Assembly (NCBI RefSeq): GCF_001591685.1 | Contig: NZ_BCVJ01000001.1 | Span: 1-64,000, forward strand | Reading direction: 5' to 3' | DNA from: Ligilactobacillus murinus DSM 20452 = NBRC 14221 | GTDB lineage: Bacteria; Bacillota; Bacilli; Lactobacillales; Lactobacillaceae | DNA length: 64,000 nucleotides | Shown here: positions 19,142-29,543 of the stretch, piece by piece | Numbering within the stretch: the first letter of the stretch is position 1 | How the letters are laid out: each line of letters starts with the position of its first letter | Program-made: the position numbers and the translations under genes | The notes under the pieces: model-generated | Told to the model about the DNA's origin: nothing | The model's input: the letters and a program-made list of their open reading frames with translations, nothing else | The model's database searches: none

Positions 19142-19792
19142 CTATTTAGTAGCTTCTTTTAACGCTGCGATCTGCATTGCTGGATCTTTTGCGTTAAAAA
19201 CATATGAACCAGCAACTGCAACTGTTGCTCCCGCACAAGCAACTTCTTTGATCGTTTCAGCATTGATCCCACCATCGACTTCGATCTCAAAGTCAAGTCC
19301 ATGTTCTTTTTTATAAGCTGCCACTTCAGCTACCTTGGCTACTGTTTCAGGGATAAAAGCTTGGCCACCAAAACCTGGATCGACTGTCATGATCAACACT
19401 TGATCGACTAGCGGTAAAATCTCAGCTGCTGCCATAACTGGAGTCCCTGGATTTAAAACAACTTCTGCTTTTAGACCACTAGCCTTGATCTGACTCAAGA
19501 CCCGATGGATATGCGGTGTTGCTTCTAAATGGACCCCAACGATATCAGCACCTGCTTGTTTTAAGTCAGTAATATATTTTTCTGGCTCATCGACCATCAT
19601 ATGACAATCAAAAACCAGCTTTGAATGCTTACGCAAAGCCTTTACTACATTAGCCCCAAACGTTAAGTTATCGACAAAATGTCCATCCATTATGTCAATG
19701 TGTAAATACTCAGCTCCTGCCTGTTCTACAACAGAAACATCATCTTTTAAGTTTGCAAAATCTGCACTTAAAATTGAAGGTGCAATTTTCAT
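19142..19792 (-). CDS. rpe: Ribulose-phosphate 3-epimerase
   Basis: 216 residues, TIM barrel. APSILSADFANL at the N terminus, HIDIMDGHFVDNLTFG with catalytic and metal residues, and VDGGINAET near the C terminus. It interconverts ribulose-5-phosphate and xylulose-5-phosphate. ATG at 19792 is 7 bases after GGAGGAA; the longer frame starts inside the ribosome-binding site. Confidence 0.97.
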   Translation of the reverse strand: MKIAPSILSADFANLKDDVSVVEQAGAEYLHIDIMDGHFVDNLTFGANVVKALRKHSKLVFDCHMMVDEPEKYITDLKQAGADIVGVHLEATPHIHRVLSQIKASGLKAEVVLNPGTPVMAAAEILPLVDQVLIMTVDPGFGGQAFIPETVAKVAEVAAYKKEHGLDFEIEVDGGINAETIKEVACAGATVAVAGSYVFNAKDPAMQIAALKEATK

Positions 19793-19806
19793 ATTAAATT
19801 CCTCCA

Positions 19807-20694
19807 TTATCTATATTTAGGTTTTTGATTTATGATCATATCGTGGAACAACTGATAATTAGCATAGCGACTAGACATGATCTCACCTGACTCTACCGCT
19901 GCCTTGACTGCACATTTAGGTTCGTTGATATGCAAACATCCCCTGAATTTACATTCAGCTTGATAAGCTACAAGATCTGGAAAAAGTGCTGGGAGTTGTT
20001 CTTTAGTGATCTCTAATAATTCAAAGGATGAAAAACCAGGCGTATCGGCTAATAAGTTATCTCCGATCGGCAAAAGAGAAACTTTACGTGTCGTATGTCG
20101 TCCACGACTCAAAGCTTTAGAGATCTCGCCAGTTGCTAACTTCAAAGTTGGCTCTAGCTGATTCAAAAGCGTTGACTTCCCCGCACCAGTTTGTCCCATC
20201 ACAACGATGACTTGATGATGGAGTTTGGCTAGCATCGTCTTTAACGTCTCTAAGCGAGCTGGCAAGCCTCCCCGATAAACCGGATAAAACTTAGCATAGT
20301 AGTTTAAGATCGGATCAAGTTCTGCTTTTTTTTCTTCAGTGAGAAGATCATATTTTGAGAAATACAAAACTGGTGAGACATCATTTGCTTCTAACATCGC
20401 TAACTGACGGTCAAGTAAATTACTGGAAAAATCGGGCTGAATACAAGCTGTGACTACAATAGCCGTGTCCAAATTGGCCATTGGTGGTCTGACCAACTGG
20501 TTTTTTCGCGGATAGATCTCTAAAATATAGCCTTCATCAGCTTTTTGCGCCTTAAACTCTACCCAATCTCCCACTAGCGGAGTTTGCTTTTTTTTACGAA
20601 AATTTCCCCGTGCTCTAGTTCGATACTCTATACCATCAGTAGTAACTACATCATAGTAGCCACTCAAAGATTGTCTTATCTGTCCTTTTGTCAA
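19807..20694 (-). CDS. rsgA: Ribosome small-subunit GTPase RsgA (YloQ)
   Basis: 295 residues with a TTG start, 9 bases after GGTG. N-terminal OB fold, circularly permuted GTPase (YFSKYDL G4 before GQTGAGKST G1 and ADTPGFSSF G3), and a C-terminal zinc motif with CKFRGCLHINEPKC. It checks late 30S maturation. Confidence 0.95.
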   Translation of the reverse strand: MTKGQIRQSLSGYYDVVTTDGIEYRTRARGNFRKKKQTPLVGDWVEFKAQKADEGYILEIYPRKNQLVRPPMANLDTAIVVTACIQPDFSSNLLDRQLAMLEANDVSPVLYFSKYDLLTEEKKAELDPILNYYAKFYPVYRGGLPARLETLKTMLAKLHHQVIVVMGQTGAGKSTLLNQLEPTLKLATGEISKALSRGRHTTRKVSLLPIGDNLLADTPGFSSFELLEITKEQLPALFPDLVAYQAECKFRGCLHINEPKCAVKAAVESGEIMSSRYANYQLFHDMIINQKPKYR

Positions 20695-20715
20695 TTACTC
20701 TATCACCTTTCATTT

Positions 20716-22410
20716 CTATTCTACTTCATAATTGTAGGGAATATTTTCATTCTTCCTACCCAAAGTTATCTCTAAAACATCACCTTCATGCAAAGGCGTC
20801 CCTACTGCTGGCTCTTGGGCGATCACAAACGTCGCTTTTTTCTTTGAACCTGATGCTTTTTTCACAACTAACTCTAAGCCACATTCCCTTGCGTATTCCT
20901 TAGCTTCACTCAAAGTATAGCCAGTTAGATCGATCATTCCCTCAAAGTTTTGTCCTTGGCTGACTGTAAATGTTACTGTTGTTTTTGCAAATGCAACTTT
21001 CTTTTTAGGTGAGATCGATTGAGCGATTATTTCACCACTTGCTACACTATCTGAATACTGTTTTTCTTGTTTGACCGTGACCCCTTGAGCTTTCAACTTG
21101 CGATTAACATCACTAAAATCACGGCCACGATAATCTCCAAAAGCTTTTTTAGGCAGACCTTTAGATAAGATCAAGTCGATCTTAGTGCGCTGTTTGACTG
21201 TGGTTCCCTTACTTGGAGAAGTAAAGGTCACACAGCCTGCATCATAGCGAGCATTATACTGATAAGTCACTTTGCCTAGACTCAAACGTTGACTTTCCAA
21301 TAGCTGGACAGCTTCTTTTTTATGCATCCCTTTTAGATCAGGGACCGATACATCTTTTGGGAGCGTATAAATAAGCGCCCCTAGAACCACTAATATCGAT
21401 AAGATCATTAGCATCCAAATTTTCAACCGTTTAGGAGTTTTTTTCACTGCTTTTTTAGGTTCTGGTGTAATTTGTATCGTCTTAGTTAAGTTTTTATCTT
21501 CACGAGCTACCTCATCATAAAAATTAGGTAAGATCTTAGTCTCTTCTTCCACATGTGTCCGCGGACGCCACTGTTGCTCAGCTGCTCGTTTTTCATCTAA
21601 ACAAGTTGCTAGATCAGCTTGCATCTCCTCCACATTTTGATAACGATCAGTGCAGTCTTTAGCCGTAGCATGCAAAACGATATTTTCTAAGGCTTGCGGG
21701 ATATCTTGCTTAAACGAGCGGGGGGCTGGCATCTGACTGCGATAATGTTTCAATGCGATCGAAACAGCTGTTTCACCATCATATGGAACGCGACCCGTCA
21801 ACATTTCAAATAAAATGATCCCTAATGAATAAATATCAGATTGTTGAGTTATCATGCTACCACGTGCTTGCTCGGGGGAAATATAATGAACTGATCCCAT
21901 CAGCGTATTCGTCTTAGTCATGGTTTCTTCGGCTAGGGCGATCGCGATCCCAAAATCAGTTATTTTAACATTTCCCGCTTCATCTAATAAGATATTTTGG
22001 GGCTTTAGATCGCGGTGGATGATCCCATGACTATGTGCTTCTTTTACTGCTGATAAGATCTGCTCCATGATCTCGATCACTTTAGTATAGGCCAACGGTT
22101 TGTACTTTTCGATATAGCGCTTGAGATCCATCCCTTTAACATATTCCATTACCAAATATTGCATGCCATGATCTTCACCAACATCGAAAATATCAACGAT
22201 ATGTGGATCATCGAGCTCGATCAACGAATTAGCTTCACGTTGAAATCGCCTGACCGCAGCTTTATCGTCGCTTAGATCTAAACGCAAGAGCTTGACTGCC
22301 ACCTCACGTTCTAAGATCAGATCGTAAGCTAGGTAAACATTAGCCATGCCACCTTCGCCTAAAGAGCGGATGATGCGGTAGCGACCATTGATCGCATAAC
22401 CGGCTCTCAT
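20716..22410 (-). CDS. pknB: PASTA-domain serine/threonine kinase
   Basis: 564 residues. Cytoplasmic Hanks-type kinase (1-270; Lys40, HRDLKPQN at 132-139, DFG at 153-155), a linker, one membrane segment (about 331-349) and three extracellular PASTA repeats that bind muropeptides or lipid II. Senses cell-wall state and phosphorylates division and wall-synthesis proteins. Overlaps its phosphatase gene by ATGA. Confidence 0.96.
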   Translation of the reverse strand: MRAGYAINGRYRIIRSLGEGGMANVYLAYDLILEREVAVKLLRLDLSDDKAAVRRFQREANSLIELDDPHIVDIFDVGEDHGMQYLVMEYVKGMDLKRYIEKYKPLAYTKVIEIMEQILSAVKEAHSHGIIHRDLKPQNILLDEAGNVKITDFGIAIALAEETMTKTNTLMGSVHYISPEQARGSMITQQSDIYSLGIILFEMLTGRVPYDGETAVSIALKHYRSQMPAPRSFKQDIPQALENIVLHATAKDCTDRYQNVEEMQADLATCLDEKRAAEQQWRPRTHVEEETKILPNFYDEVAREDKNLTKTIQITPEPKKAVKKTPKRLKIWMLMILSILVVLGALIYTLPKDVSVPDLKGMHKKEAVQLLESQRLSLGKVTYQYNARYDAGCVTFTSPSKGTTVKQRTKIDLILSKGLPKKAFGDYRGRDFSDVNRKLKAQGVTVKQEKQYSDSVASGEIIAQSISPKKKVAFAKTTVTFTVSQGQNFEGMIDLTGYTLSEAKEYARECGLELVVKKASGSKKKATFVIAQEPAVGTPLHEGDVLEITLGRKNENIPYNYEVE

Positions 22411-23156
22411 TTTTCATCGTCCTCCTCATCTGACCAAATTATCAAAACTGTGATATTATCCGAGCCTCCAGCTAAGTTAGCTTGCTCAATTAGTTTTTCA
22501 GCTTTTTCTTGCAAAGAAAGCGCTGGTAACTCTAAGATCTGTTTGATCTTTTCATCATCTAACATGTTCGTCAAACCATCCGAACAGAGTAAATACATAT
22601 CAGTCGGCAATAACTTCAAAATGCACGAATCGATCTTAGCTTGTTTAGAGACACCTAACGTCCGTGTAATAATATTCTTGTGCGGATGATGCTTAGCTTC
22701 TTCTTTACTGATCTCACCACGCTTGACCAACTCATTGACATAAGAATGATCTTCTGTGATCTGCTCAAATTTACCTGCATGTAATAAGTATGCTCGACTA
22801 TCACCGATATTTGAGATCGCGATCTGGTCGTTAAAGATCATCGCACATACAAGTGTCGTTCCCATTCCAGCTAGATCTTGATACTGATCAGCTCGCTTCA
22901 AGATACTATTATTTTCAACGATCACTTGATCTTCAAGCCATTTTATCGCTGCTGTTGCATCACTTAATTCTGTCTGTTCAAATAAGTAGCCAAGATGAGA
23001 AACTGCCATTTCAGAAGCAACTTCTCCACCTAAATGCCCACCTAAGCCATCTGCCACGATCGCAAAGCTAAAACCAGCTTTATTTTTAAATGTTGCAACG
23101 CGGTCTTCATTGACTTGTCGGACTTGGCCCACATCACTCGTATATGCGATCTTCAT
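22407..23156 (-). CDS. stp: PP2C-type protein phosphatase
   Basis: 249 residues. Metal-dependent phosphatase motifs NEDR, VADGLGGHLGGE, ISNIGDSRAYL and GGSDNITV. It reverses PknB phosphorylation; the 4-base overlap with pknB suggests coupled synthesis at a fixed ratio. Confidence 0.95.
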   Translation of the reverse strand: MKIAYTSDVGQVRQVNEDRVATFKNKAGFSFAIVADGLGGHLGGEVASEMAVSHLGYLFEQTELSDATAAIKWLEDQVIVENNSILKRADQYQDLAGMGTTLVCAMIFNDQIAISNIGDSRAYLLHAGKFEQITEDHSYVNELVKRGEISKEEAKHHPHKNIITRTLGVSKQAKIDSCILKLLPTDMYLLCSDGLTNMLDDEKIKQILELPALSLQEKAEKLIEQANLAGGSDNITVLIIWSDEEDDEK

Positions 23157-23159
23157 CTG

Positions 23160-24509
23160 TTACACCTCAGTTCTTTTAACTAATGTTGCAATATAAAATC
23201 CATCCGATAAGTAATCATCAGGATAGATCGTCAAGCCCAGTTCTTTTCGATCTGCTTTGAGCTCAAAGGCCGTTTTTGTTTTGAGCTGCTCAAATTCTGG
23301 GTGAGCTTTTAGAAACGCCGAGATAGTTTGTTGATTTTCACTGTCTAAGATCGTACAGGTACTATATGTCAGCGTACCTCCAACTTTTAGTAACGGCGCC
23401 ACCGCATCTAAAATGCTAACTTGGATCTGGTGAAGGTCTAATGAGTCTTGATATTTTTTCTCATACTTGACCTCAGGCTTACGCCGTAATAGACCGATCC
23501 CGGAACAAGGAGCATCTACTAGTATTTTATCAAAACTTGCCTTTGTGAACTCTTCGGACGCCTTGCGTGCATCCAGTTGTAAAGCCCTCACTTGTGCTTT
23601 AACATGGGCCCGGAGCGCATTTTGCTCTATCAAAGCCACTTTATGCTTATGGATATCTAGACTAGTGACTTGTCCGGTCTCTAACTGGGCAGCGATCTGT
23701 GTGGTTTTTCCACCTGGGGCTGCACAAGCATCTAAAACTTGATCATCTGCCTTGAGCGCCATCGATTCAACTGCCAACATCGCACTTTCATCTTGCACGA
23801 TCGCTTGACCGGCTTTAAAAGCTTCTGTCGCTGGAATAAAGCCAGTGTTGACTTGCAAAGCTAACGGTGTGACTGAACTTTTAGTCACTTCAAGTTTTTC
23901 AGCCTCTAACTGTTCTGTTAACGCCTTAGCTGTCGTCACTTTAGTATTGACACGGACCGTTTGCTTTGGAGCTTGATTGACTGTTTCTAAAATACTTTTA
24001 GTTTTGGCTACACCGACCTCTTTTTGCAACTGTTCGACCAACCACCGCGGTGTACTAGTTGCAATGCTCAAAGCTTCGATCGGATCAGCGATCGCATCTA
24101 AGCTCGGTAAGCCTTGGCGATCGATCGCATGCAAGATCCCGGTAACAAACTTCCGGACCCCAGCATGCCCCTTAACTTTAGCGATCTCGATCGTTTCATT
24201 AAAGATCGCACGTTTAGGAATATTATCCAAATATATCTGTTGATAAAGTGCCGTTAAAAGTAATTGTTTGACCCAACTTTGTAATTTATTTGGTCGTTTG
24301 ATAAAAGGCTTTAAATAATATTCCAAAGTAAGCTTATGTTGGATCACACCATAGACGATGTTAGTCAATAAATGTGCATCTCGCTTTGACAATTCGTTTT
24401 GCTTGATCGTTTGGTTGAGTGCTAAATTTGAGTACGCACCTTGCTTTTCGACTTTTTCAAGCAATTCAACCGCTAAATAACGCGGTGTCTTATTTATCTT
24501 CTTTGCCAT
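23160..24509 (-). CDS. rsmB: 16S rRNA (cytosine-967 C5)-methyltransferase
   Basis: 449 residues. N-terminal NusB-like RNA-binding domain (about 1-140), then a Rossmann methyltransferase with ACAAPGGKT, VDAPCSGIG and the catalytic-Cys loop TYSTCT. Overlaps the end of fmt by 20 bases. Confidence 0.95.
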   Translation of the reverse strand: MAKKINKTPRYLAVELLEKVEKQGAYSNLALNQTIKQNELSKRDAHLLTNIVYGVIQHKLTLEYYLKPFIKRPNKLQSWVKQLLLTALYQQIYLDNIPKRAIFNETIEIAKVKGHAGVRKFVTGILHAIDRQGLPSLDAIADPIEALSIATSTPRWLVEQLQKEVGVAKTKSILETVNQAPKQTVRVNTKVTTAKALTEQLEAEKLEVTKSSVTPLALQVNTGFIPATEAFKAGQAIVQDESAMLAVESMALKADDQVLDACAAPGGKTTQIAAQLETGQVTSLDIHKHKVALIEQNALRAHVKAQVRALQLDARKASEEFTKASFDKILVDAPCSGIGLLRRKPEVKYEKKYQDSLDLHQIQVSILDAVAPLLKVGGTLTYSTCTILDSENQQTISAFLKAHPEFEQLKTKTAFELKADRKELGLTIYPDDYLSDGFYIATLVKRTEV

Positions 24510-25455
24510 CTGAAATTACCTTTTGTCCTACTTTTAATCCTTGACCGACACCATTTAAATAATCAGTGATCTTTAATTTAGGTTTACCTGCTGGCTGTAA
24601 AATTTTGACACTATAAGTCGTATTTTCAGCAGCAGCTAAGATCAGCTCATGTTTTGAAACTTCAACCACTGTTCCAGCTTCAAACTCAGTTGTTTGCGCT
24701 AGTGGTTCGATCTCCCATAACTTAGTTCGCTTGCCTTTAAAATCAGCAAAGTAAGCGCCTGGAGCTGGTCGTAATGCCCGGATCTTCCAATCAAGTTCTT
24801 TAGCCGTCAGCTCTAAACTCAAACTCTCTTCTGCTGGTTTGATCGTTGGTGAAAAGACGACTTTTGATTCATCTTGTTCAACTGGTTTGATCTCACCTGC
24901 GATCAAATGTGGTAGCATTTCTAGTAAAGTATCGCGCCCTAAGAGGCTCATCTTTTCAAAGATCGAAGCTGTATCATCTTTTGGTCCGATCGGCATCTCT
25001 TTTTGAGCTAACATTGCACCAGCATCCATCTGTTTGACCATATAGATGATCGTGACACCTGTCTTATCATCTCCATTCATGATCGCATACTGTACTGGAG
25101 CTCCACCACGGTATTTAGGCAATAGTGAGCCGTGAACATTGATCGCACCGATCTTGGCTGCTTGGATCAATTTAGTAGGTAAAAATTGACCAAAAGCGGC
25201 TGTAACGATGAGATCTGGTTGTAGTTCGATGATCTCTTGCATCTCAGGACTACCTGAGATCTTTTCTGGTTGCAAAACCTTGATCCCATGTTTTAAAGCC
25301 ATTTCTTTGACCGGTGAAGCCGTTAAAACTCGTTTACGTCCTGTATAACGATCTGGTTGGGTCACAACGGCTTTTACATCATATCCATTGGTCACTAGAC
25401 CTTCTAAGATCGGGGCAGCAAATTGTGGCGTTCCCATAAATACTACTGATGTCAT
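24490..25455 (-). CDS. fmt: Methionyl-tRNA formyltransferase
   Basis: 321 residues. N-terminal formyltransferase domain with VVFMGTPQFA and the HGSLLPKYRGGAP signature, and a C-terminal OB-like domain. The ATG at 25467 abuts GAGG; MTSVVFMG at 25455 matches the family. def, often next to fmt, is absent here; priA follows directly upstream. Confidence 0.95.
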   Translation of the reverse strand: MTSVVFMGTPQFAAPILEGLVTNGYDVKAVVTQPDRYTGRKRVLTASPVKEMALKHGIKVLQPEKISGSPEMQEIIELQPDLIVTAAFGQFLPTKLIQAAKIGAINVHGSLLPKYRGGAPVQYAIMNGDDKTGVTIIYMVKQMDAGAMLAQKEMPIGPKDDTASIFEKMSLLGRDTLLEMLPHLIAGEIKPVEQDESKVVFSPTIKPAEESLSLELTAKELDWKIRALRPAPGAYFADFKGKRTKLWEIEPLAQTTEFEAGTVVEVSKHELILAAAENTTYSVKILQPAGKPKLKITDYLNGVGQGLKVGQKVISDGKEDK

Positions 25456-25482
25456 TTCACTTATCATCCTCTTTACTTAACA

Positions 25483-27903
25483 TTATAAAAAATTGACAGG
25501 TTCACGATCGATCACGACCATGAGCCCTTTTTTCTCACCGCTTTGGCTTTGTAAGAGCAGTTCTTGTAGATACTTTTCCAAAGCGGGCTCTTGTTTATAT
25601 TTTATCACTAATTGGTAATAAAACCGATTCTTGATCTTTAAGATCGAACTTGGCGTTGGACCTAAAACTAGCGCTTGTGGACTCAAGCATTGAGCGAGTC
25701 CTTTTTTGATCGCAAAACTTTCTTTAGCGGCTTCTGCCTCACTTTTAGCACTAACTGTGATCTTGATCGTATAGTAATACGGTGGGTAATTATTCAAATG
25801 GCGTAAATTCATCTCGTAAAAGAAAAATTGCTCATAATCTTGCCGACAAGCTAGTTGGATCGCATAATGCTCTGGATTATAAGTCTGAATAACTACTTGG
25901 CCAGTCTTATCGGCACGCCCAGCCCGTCCACTTACCTGTGTCAAAAGTTGAAAAGTCCGTTCACTCGAACGATAATCTGGCAAACTCAAAGCTGTATCAG
26001 CATTTAAAACACCAACTAAAGTCACATCGGGGAAGTCTAATCCCTTAGCGATCATTTGCGTTCCTAATAAAATATCAGCCTCATGCGCCCCAAATTTAGC
26101 TAATAACCGTTCGTGTGCGCCCTTTTTACGGGTCGTATCAACGTCCATCCGCAAGATTTTTGCTTCAGGTAACAACTTTTCTAACTCCTCTTGGACTTTT
26201 TGAGTTCCGGTCCCATAGTAACGGATCTTTTGACTATCACAACTTGGACAGCGCTTTGGGATCGCTTCTTCATGACCACAATAATGACACTTCATCGAGT
26301 GCGTATCCATGTGTAAAGTCAACGAAACATCACAATTCGGACACTTCAAGACAAAGCCACAATCACGACACAAAACAAATGACGAATACCCCCGTCGATT
26401 CAACATCAAGACGACCTGTTCTTTTCTGGCCAAACGTTTAGCGATCTGATCAAGCAGTACCTGCGAAAAATCTGGAGCAGGTGCAGTCTTAACCGCTTCA
26501 CGCATATCGACCAAAGTGACCTGTGGCAAAGAGCTACCATTGATCCGTTTAGTTAAATTCAATTGTTGATAAACACCCTTTTTTGCGCGCGCTCGTGTCG
26601 CTAGATCTGGCGTTGCCGAACCTAAAACTATGGGGCAATTATGATATTTTCCACGCCAAAGCGCTACATCCCGTGCTTGATAACGTGGCATATCTTCTTG
26701 TTTATAACTTGTTTCATGCTCTTCATCGATAATGATCAACCCCAGATCATCTAAAGGTGCAAAAATAGCCGAACGCGCACCAACTACGACTTTTGCTTCC
26801 TTGCGCTCGATCCGGCGCCATTCATCGTAACGTTCACCGTCTGATAACGCACTATGCAACATCGCAACCTCTTTGCCGAAACGCTCTTTGACTCTTTGGA
26901 CCATTTGTGGCGTCAATGATATTTCTGGCACGAGCATCAAAGCCGAATGTCCCTGACTTAACGCATGAGCGATCGCTTGAAGATAAACCTCAGTCTTACC
27001 ACTGCCAGTCACACCTTCCAATAAAAATGTAGTTGCATTTTTAGCTGTTATTGCTTGGTCGATCTGTTCGACCGCTCGCTGTTGTTCAGCCGTTAATTGC
27101 TTAGGCGTAGTCGCTTGGAGCGTTTTATCACCATAAGGATCACGATAGCGTTCTTGCTTGGCTAACTTTAGCCATCCTTGCTGAGCCGCTTTTTTTAATT
27201 GACTTAGACTGATCTGTAAACTTGCTTGCAGCTTTGTTTGCAAAAACTTTTGGTGCGAATTTTGATATAAAAATTCTAACAACTCCAATTGCTTATGCGC
27301 GTTTTTCCGCACTTTAGCTTTGAATTGAGCATAGTTTTTTTCATCAACTAGCGAAGTCACCACTCCGACTAGCTTGGCTTTGGCCCGATCTTTAACATGA
27401 TAGACAACTTCTAAATGCCCAGCTTGGCGCATTTGTGCCAACTTATTCAATTGTTGGGCCGATAATTTACTTTCATCAAATTCGATCTCTGACTTTCCGG
27501 CAAAAAGCGAGTTCAATTCTTGGGGCAATTCATCAGCTGAAAGCAAACGTAAACTCTTGGAATAACTTGCACGCATAGCATTTGGTAACATCACTTGTAG
27601 ACAACGGATCTTAAAGGAGAATGTCTTTTGGGCTAACCAATCGGCTAATTGCAAAGCTTCATTATTCAAGACCGGAGCTAGATCCATTAAACTTGTAACT
27701 TGCTTAGGTGCGATAGTAAGCCCATATTCGTCAGTTAGACCGACGATAAAACCTTGGATCTGGCGTTCTCCCTTACCAAAAGGGACGATCACTCGCATGC
27801 CTACCTGAGCTTGAGCTTGTAATGCTTGAGGTAACTCATACGTATATGGGCGATTAGTCTGCATAGCGGGCACATCAACAATAACTTGCGCATAACGTGC
27901 CAT
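25483..27903 (-). CDS. priA: Primosomal replication-restart helicase PriA
   Basis: 806 residues. DNA-binding N-terminal domain, Walker A GVTGSGKTE, DEEH box, zinc-binding cysteines (CRDCG, CPNC, CHYCG, CPSC) and the C-terminal helicase lobe. ATG at 27903 shares one base with the coaBC stop (TGATG); the GTG at 27909 is too close to GAGG. Confidence 0.97.
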   Translation of the reverse strand: MARYAQVIVDVPAMQTNRPYTYELPQALQAQAQVGMRVIVPFGKGERQIQGFIVGLTDEYGLTIAPKQVTSLMDLAPVLNNEALQLADWLAQKTFSFKIRCLQVMLPNAMRASYSKSLRLLSADELPQELNSLFAGKSEIEFDESKLSAQQLNKLAQMRQAGHLEVVYHVKDRAKAKLVGVVTSLVDEKNYAQFKAKVRKNAHKQLELLEFLYQNSHQKFLQTKLQASLQISLSQLKKAAQQGWLKLAKQERYRDPYGDKTLQATTPKQLTAEQQRAVEQIDQAITAKNATTFLLEGVTGSGKTEVYLQAIAHALSQGHSALMLVPEISLTPQMVQRVKERFGKEVAMLHSALSDGERYDEWRRIERKEAKVVVGARSAIFAPLDDLGLIIIDEEHETSYKQEDMPRYQARDVALWRGKYHNCPIVLGSATPDLATRARAKKGVYQQLNLTKRINGSSLPQVTLVDMREAVKTAPAPDFSQVLLDQIAKRLARKEQVVLMLNRRGYSSFVLCRDCGFVLKCPNCDVSLTLHMDTHSMKCHYCGHEEAIPKRCPSCDSQKIRYYGTGTQKVQEELEKLLPEAKILRMDVDTTRKKGAHERLLAKFGAHEADILLGTQMIAKGLDFPDVTLVGVLNADTALSLPDYRSSERTFQLLTQVSGRAGRADKTGQVVIQTYNPEHYAIQLACRQDYEQFFFYEMNLRHLNNYPPYYYTIKITVSAKSEAEAAKESFAIKKGLAQCLSPQALVLGPTPSSILKIKNRFYYQLVIKYKQEPALEKYLQELLLQSQSGEKKGLMVVIDREPVNFL

Positions 27904-29093
27904 CAGCACTCACCTCGTAACTGCAAAGCAGAACTCAAGATCAGGTCAGCTAATTGCGTCTTTTTTAGCTTACCAGTAGCTTTAGGCGCGTTTTTTCTTG
28001 TCAACAGCCAGGCTTCGTTGTCGTCAGCACCAAAGCCGATATCTTTTCGTGAAACATCATTTGCAACTAAGAGATCTGCATTTTTTTGCTGTAATTTTTT
28101 AGTTGCATGGTGCAAAAGATCGGTCGTTTCAGCCGCAAAACCAACTAATATTTGATCACGCTTTAATTCGCCCAATTGCTTTAAAATATCCGGATTTTTT
28201 ACCAGCTCTAATTGCCATGTTTCAGCATTTTTCTTGATCTTTTGTTCTGCAACTGTTTTAACTCGATAGTCCGCCACTGCTGCTGCCATGATCACAATAT
28301 CTTGATCGGCATAATGGGTGAGCATCGCTTTTTCTAATTCCGCAGTAGTCTGGACCTCATATGTCGCGACGCCTGCTGGTGGTGTTAGTTTAGTCGGGCC
28401 AGTGACCAAGATAACTTCTGCACCTCGCACTAAAGCGCGTTTAGCTAAAGCATATCCCATTTTTCCACTCGAACGGTTGGCGATATATCTGACCGGATCG
28501 ATCGCTTCTCGGGTCCCACCTGCACTTATCAAAACTTTTTTTCCTTTAAGATCTTGTTCGATATTTTCTACTTCAGCGATCCAAGCATAGATAGCTTCTG
28601 GATCAGGCATCCGACCTTTACCAGTATAACCTTCAGCTAATAGGCCTGTCACTGGTTCTAAAATTGCAACCCCATCGTCTTGTAACCGTGCAATATTGCG
28701 CTTGGTCGCTGGATCGCTCCACATTTTATCATTCATAGCGGGAACAACATATTTAGGCGCTGCCGTCGCTAATAGGGCAGTCGTTACAAAGTCGTCAGCT
28801 ATCCCATTGGCCATCTTAGCGATCACATTAGCTGTAGCCGGTACTACCACAGCTAGATCAGTCCAATCAGCTAACTCGATATGTGGCACAGGTGAATCAT
28901 TTTCAAAGAGATCTGTATAAACTTCTTGATGGGTCAAACCCTTAAATGTCAGTGGTGTAACAAAAGCTTGAGCCGCTTTAGTCATTGCGACTTTGACCTT
29001 TGCCCCTTGTTTAATAAAGAGTCGCGCCAAAATGGCTGCTTTATAGGCTGCGATCCCACCGCTTACATAGATCGCTACATGTTTTTCCTTCAA
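27903..29093 (-). CDS. coaBC: Bifunctional phosphopantothenoylcysteine synthetase/decarboxylase
   Basis: 396 residues. CoaC part (1-180): flavoprotein with GGIAAYKA and PAMNDKMW. CoaB part (185-396): GGTREAIDPVR, NRSSGKMG, and the dimer segment KKNAETWQLELVKNPDIL. Converts phosphopantothenate plus cysteine to phosphopantetheine for CoA. TTG start at 29093, 8 bases after AAGGGG. Confidence 0.95.
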   Translation of the reverse strand: MKEKHVAIYVSGGIAAYKAAILARLFIKQGAKVKVAMTKAAQAFVTPLTFKGLTHQEVYTDLFENDSPVPHIELADWTDLAVVVPATANVIAKMANGIADDFVTTALLATAAPKYVVPAMNDKMWSDPATKRNIARLQDDGVAILEPVTGLLAEGYTGKGRMPDPEAIYAWIAEVENIEQDLKGKKVLISAGGTREAIDPVRYIANRSSGKMGYALAKRALVRGAEVILVTGPTKLTPPAGVATYEVQTTAELEKAMLTHYADQDIVIMAAAVADYRVKTVAEQKIKKNAETWQLELVKNPDILKQLGELKRDQILVGFAAETTDLLHHATKKLQQKNADLLVANDVSRKDIGFGADDNEAWLLTRKNAPKATGKLKKTQLADLILSSALQLRGEC

Positions 29094-29122
29094 AAAATCA
29101 GCCCCTTTAATTATCTATCCAT

Positions 29123-29131
29123 ATTTTAGCA
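29123..29131 (-). promoter_or_regulatory. Extended -10 of the coaBC-to-thiN operon
   Basis: TGC then TAAAAT on the minus strand (TAAAAT at 29123-29128). No convincing -35 at 17 bp. It follows the rpoZ terminator, so a promoter is needed here. Confidence 0.45.
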
Positions 29132-29162
29132 TATTCCTCAAAATTAATATTTTTAGTTGTTC

Positions 29163-29196
29163 AAAAAAAATGAGACCAAGGTCAACCTCAGTCTCA
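29163..29196 (-). terminator. rpoZ terminator
   Basis: TGAGAC (29191-29196 on the minus strand) pairs with GTCTCA (29171-29176), with an inner AGGT/ACCT stem, followed by eight T. Confidence 0.85.
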
Positions 29197-29206
29197 CTCT
29201 GCTATA

Positions 29207-29416
29207 TTAGCCTTCTTCACCTTCAGATTTGATCTTAAGGTCACCGGCAACGATTTCTTCTAAAGCTCGGCCAACACTTTTTACCGATTCATATTCGCTT
29301 AACATTGGATGTGCACCAGCATCAAGTTCGTGTGCACGCTTAGATGCAAGCATGATCAAAGAGTAACGTGAATCGACACGTTCTAAAAGTTCATCCACTG
29401 ATGGGTATAAAATCAT
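29207..29416 (-). CDS. rpoZ: RNA polymerase omega subunit
   Basis: 69 residues beginning [20 protein letters not shown], the lactobacillar omega N terminus; SVGRALEEI is conserved. It stabilises beta-prime. It follows gmk by 127 bases; that gap holds a small hairpin (ACAAGT 29444-29449 with ACTTGT 29457-29462) before a weak ribosome-binding site. Confidence 0.95.
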   Translation of the reverse strand: MILYPSVDELLERVDSRYSLIMLASKRAHELDAGAHPMLSEYESVKSVGRALEEIVAGDLKIKSEGEEG

Positions 29417-29543
29417 TGAATATTCTCAACTATATGAATGTGAACAAGTCAAAATAACTTGTGAAGAATATAGTCTCTTCCTTTCCTAGATTTATTGCGC
29501 TATTGCCTCACATTTAAACTTCTTAGCTCTCGACTCAAAGCGG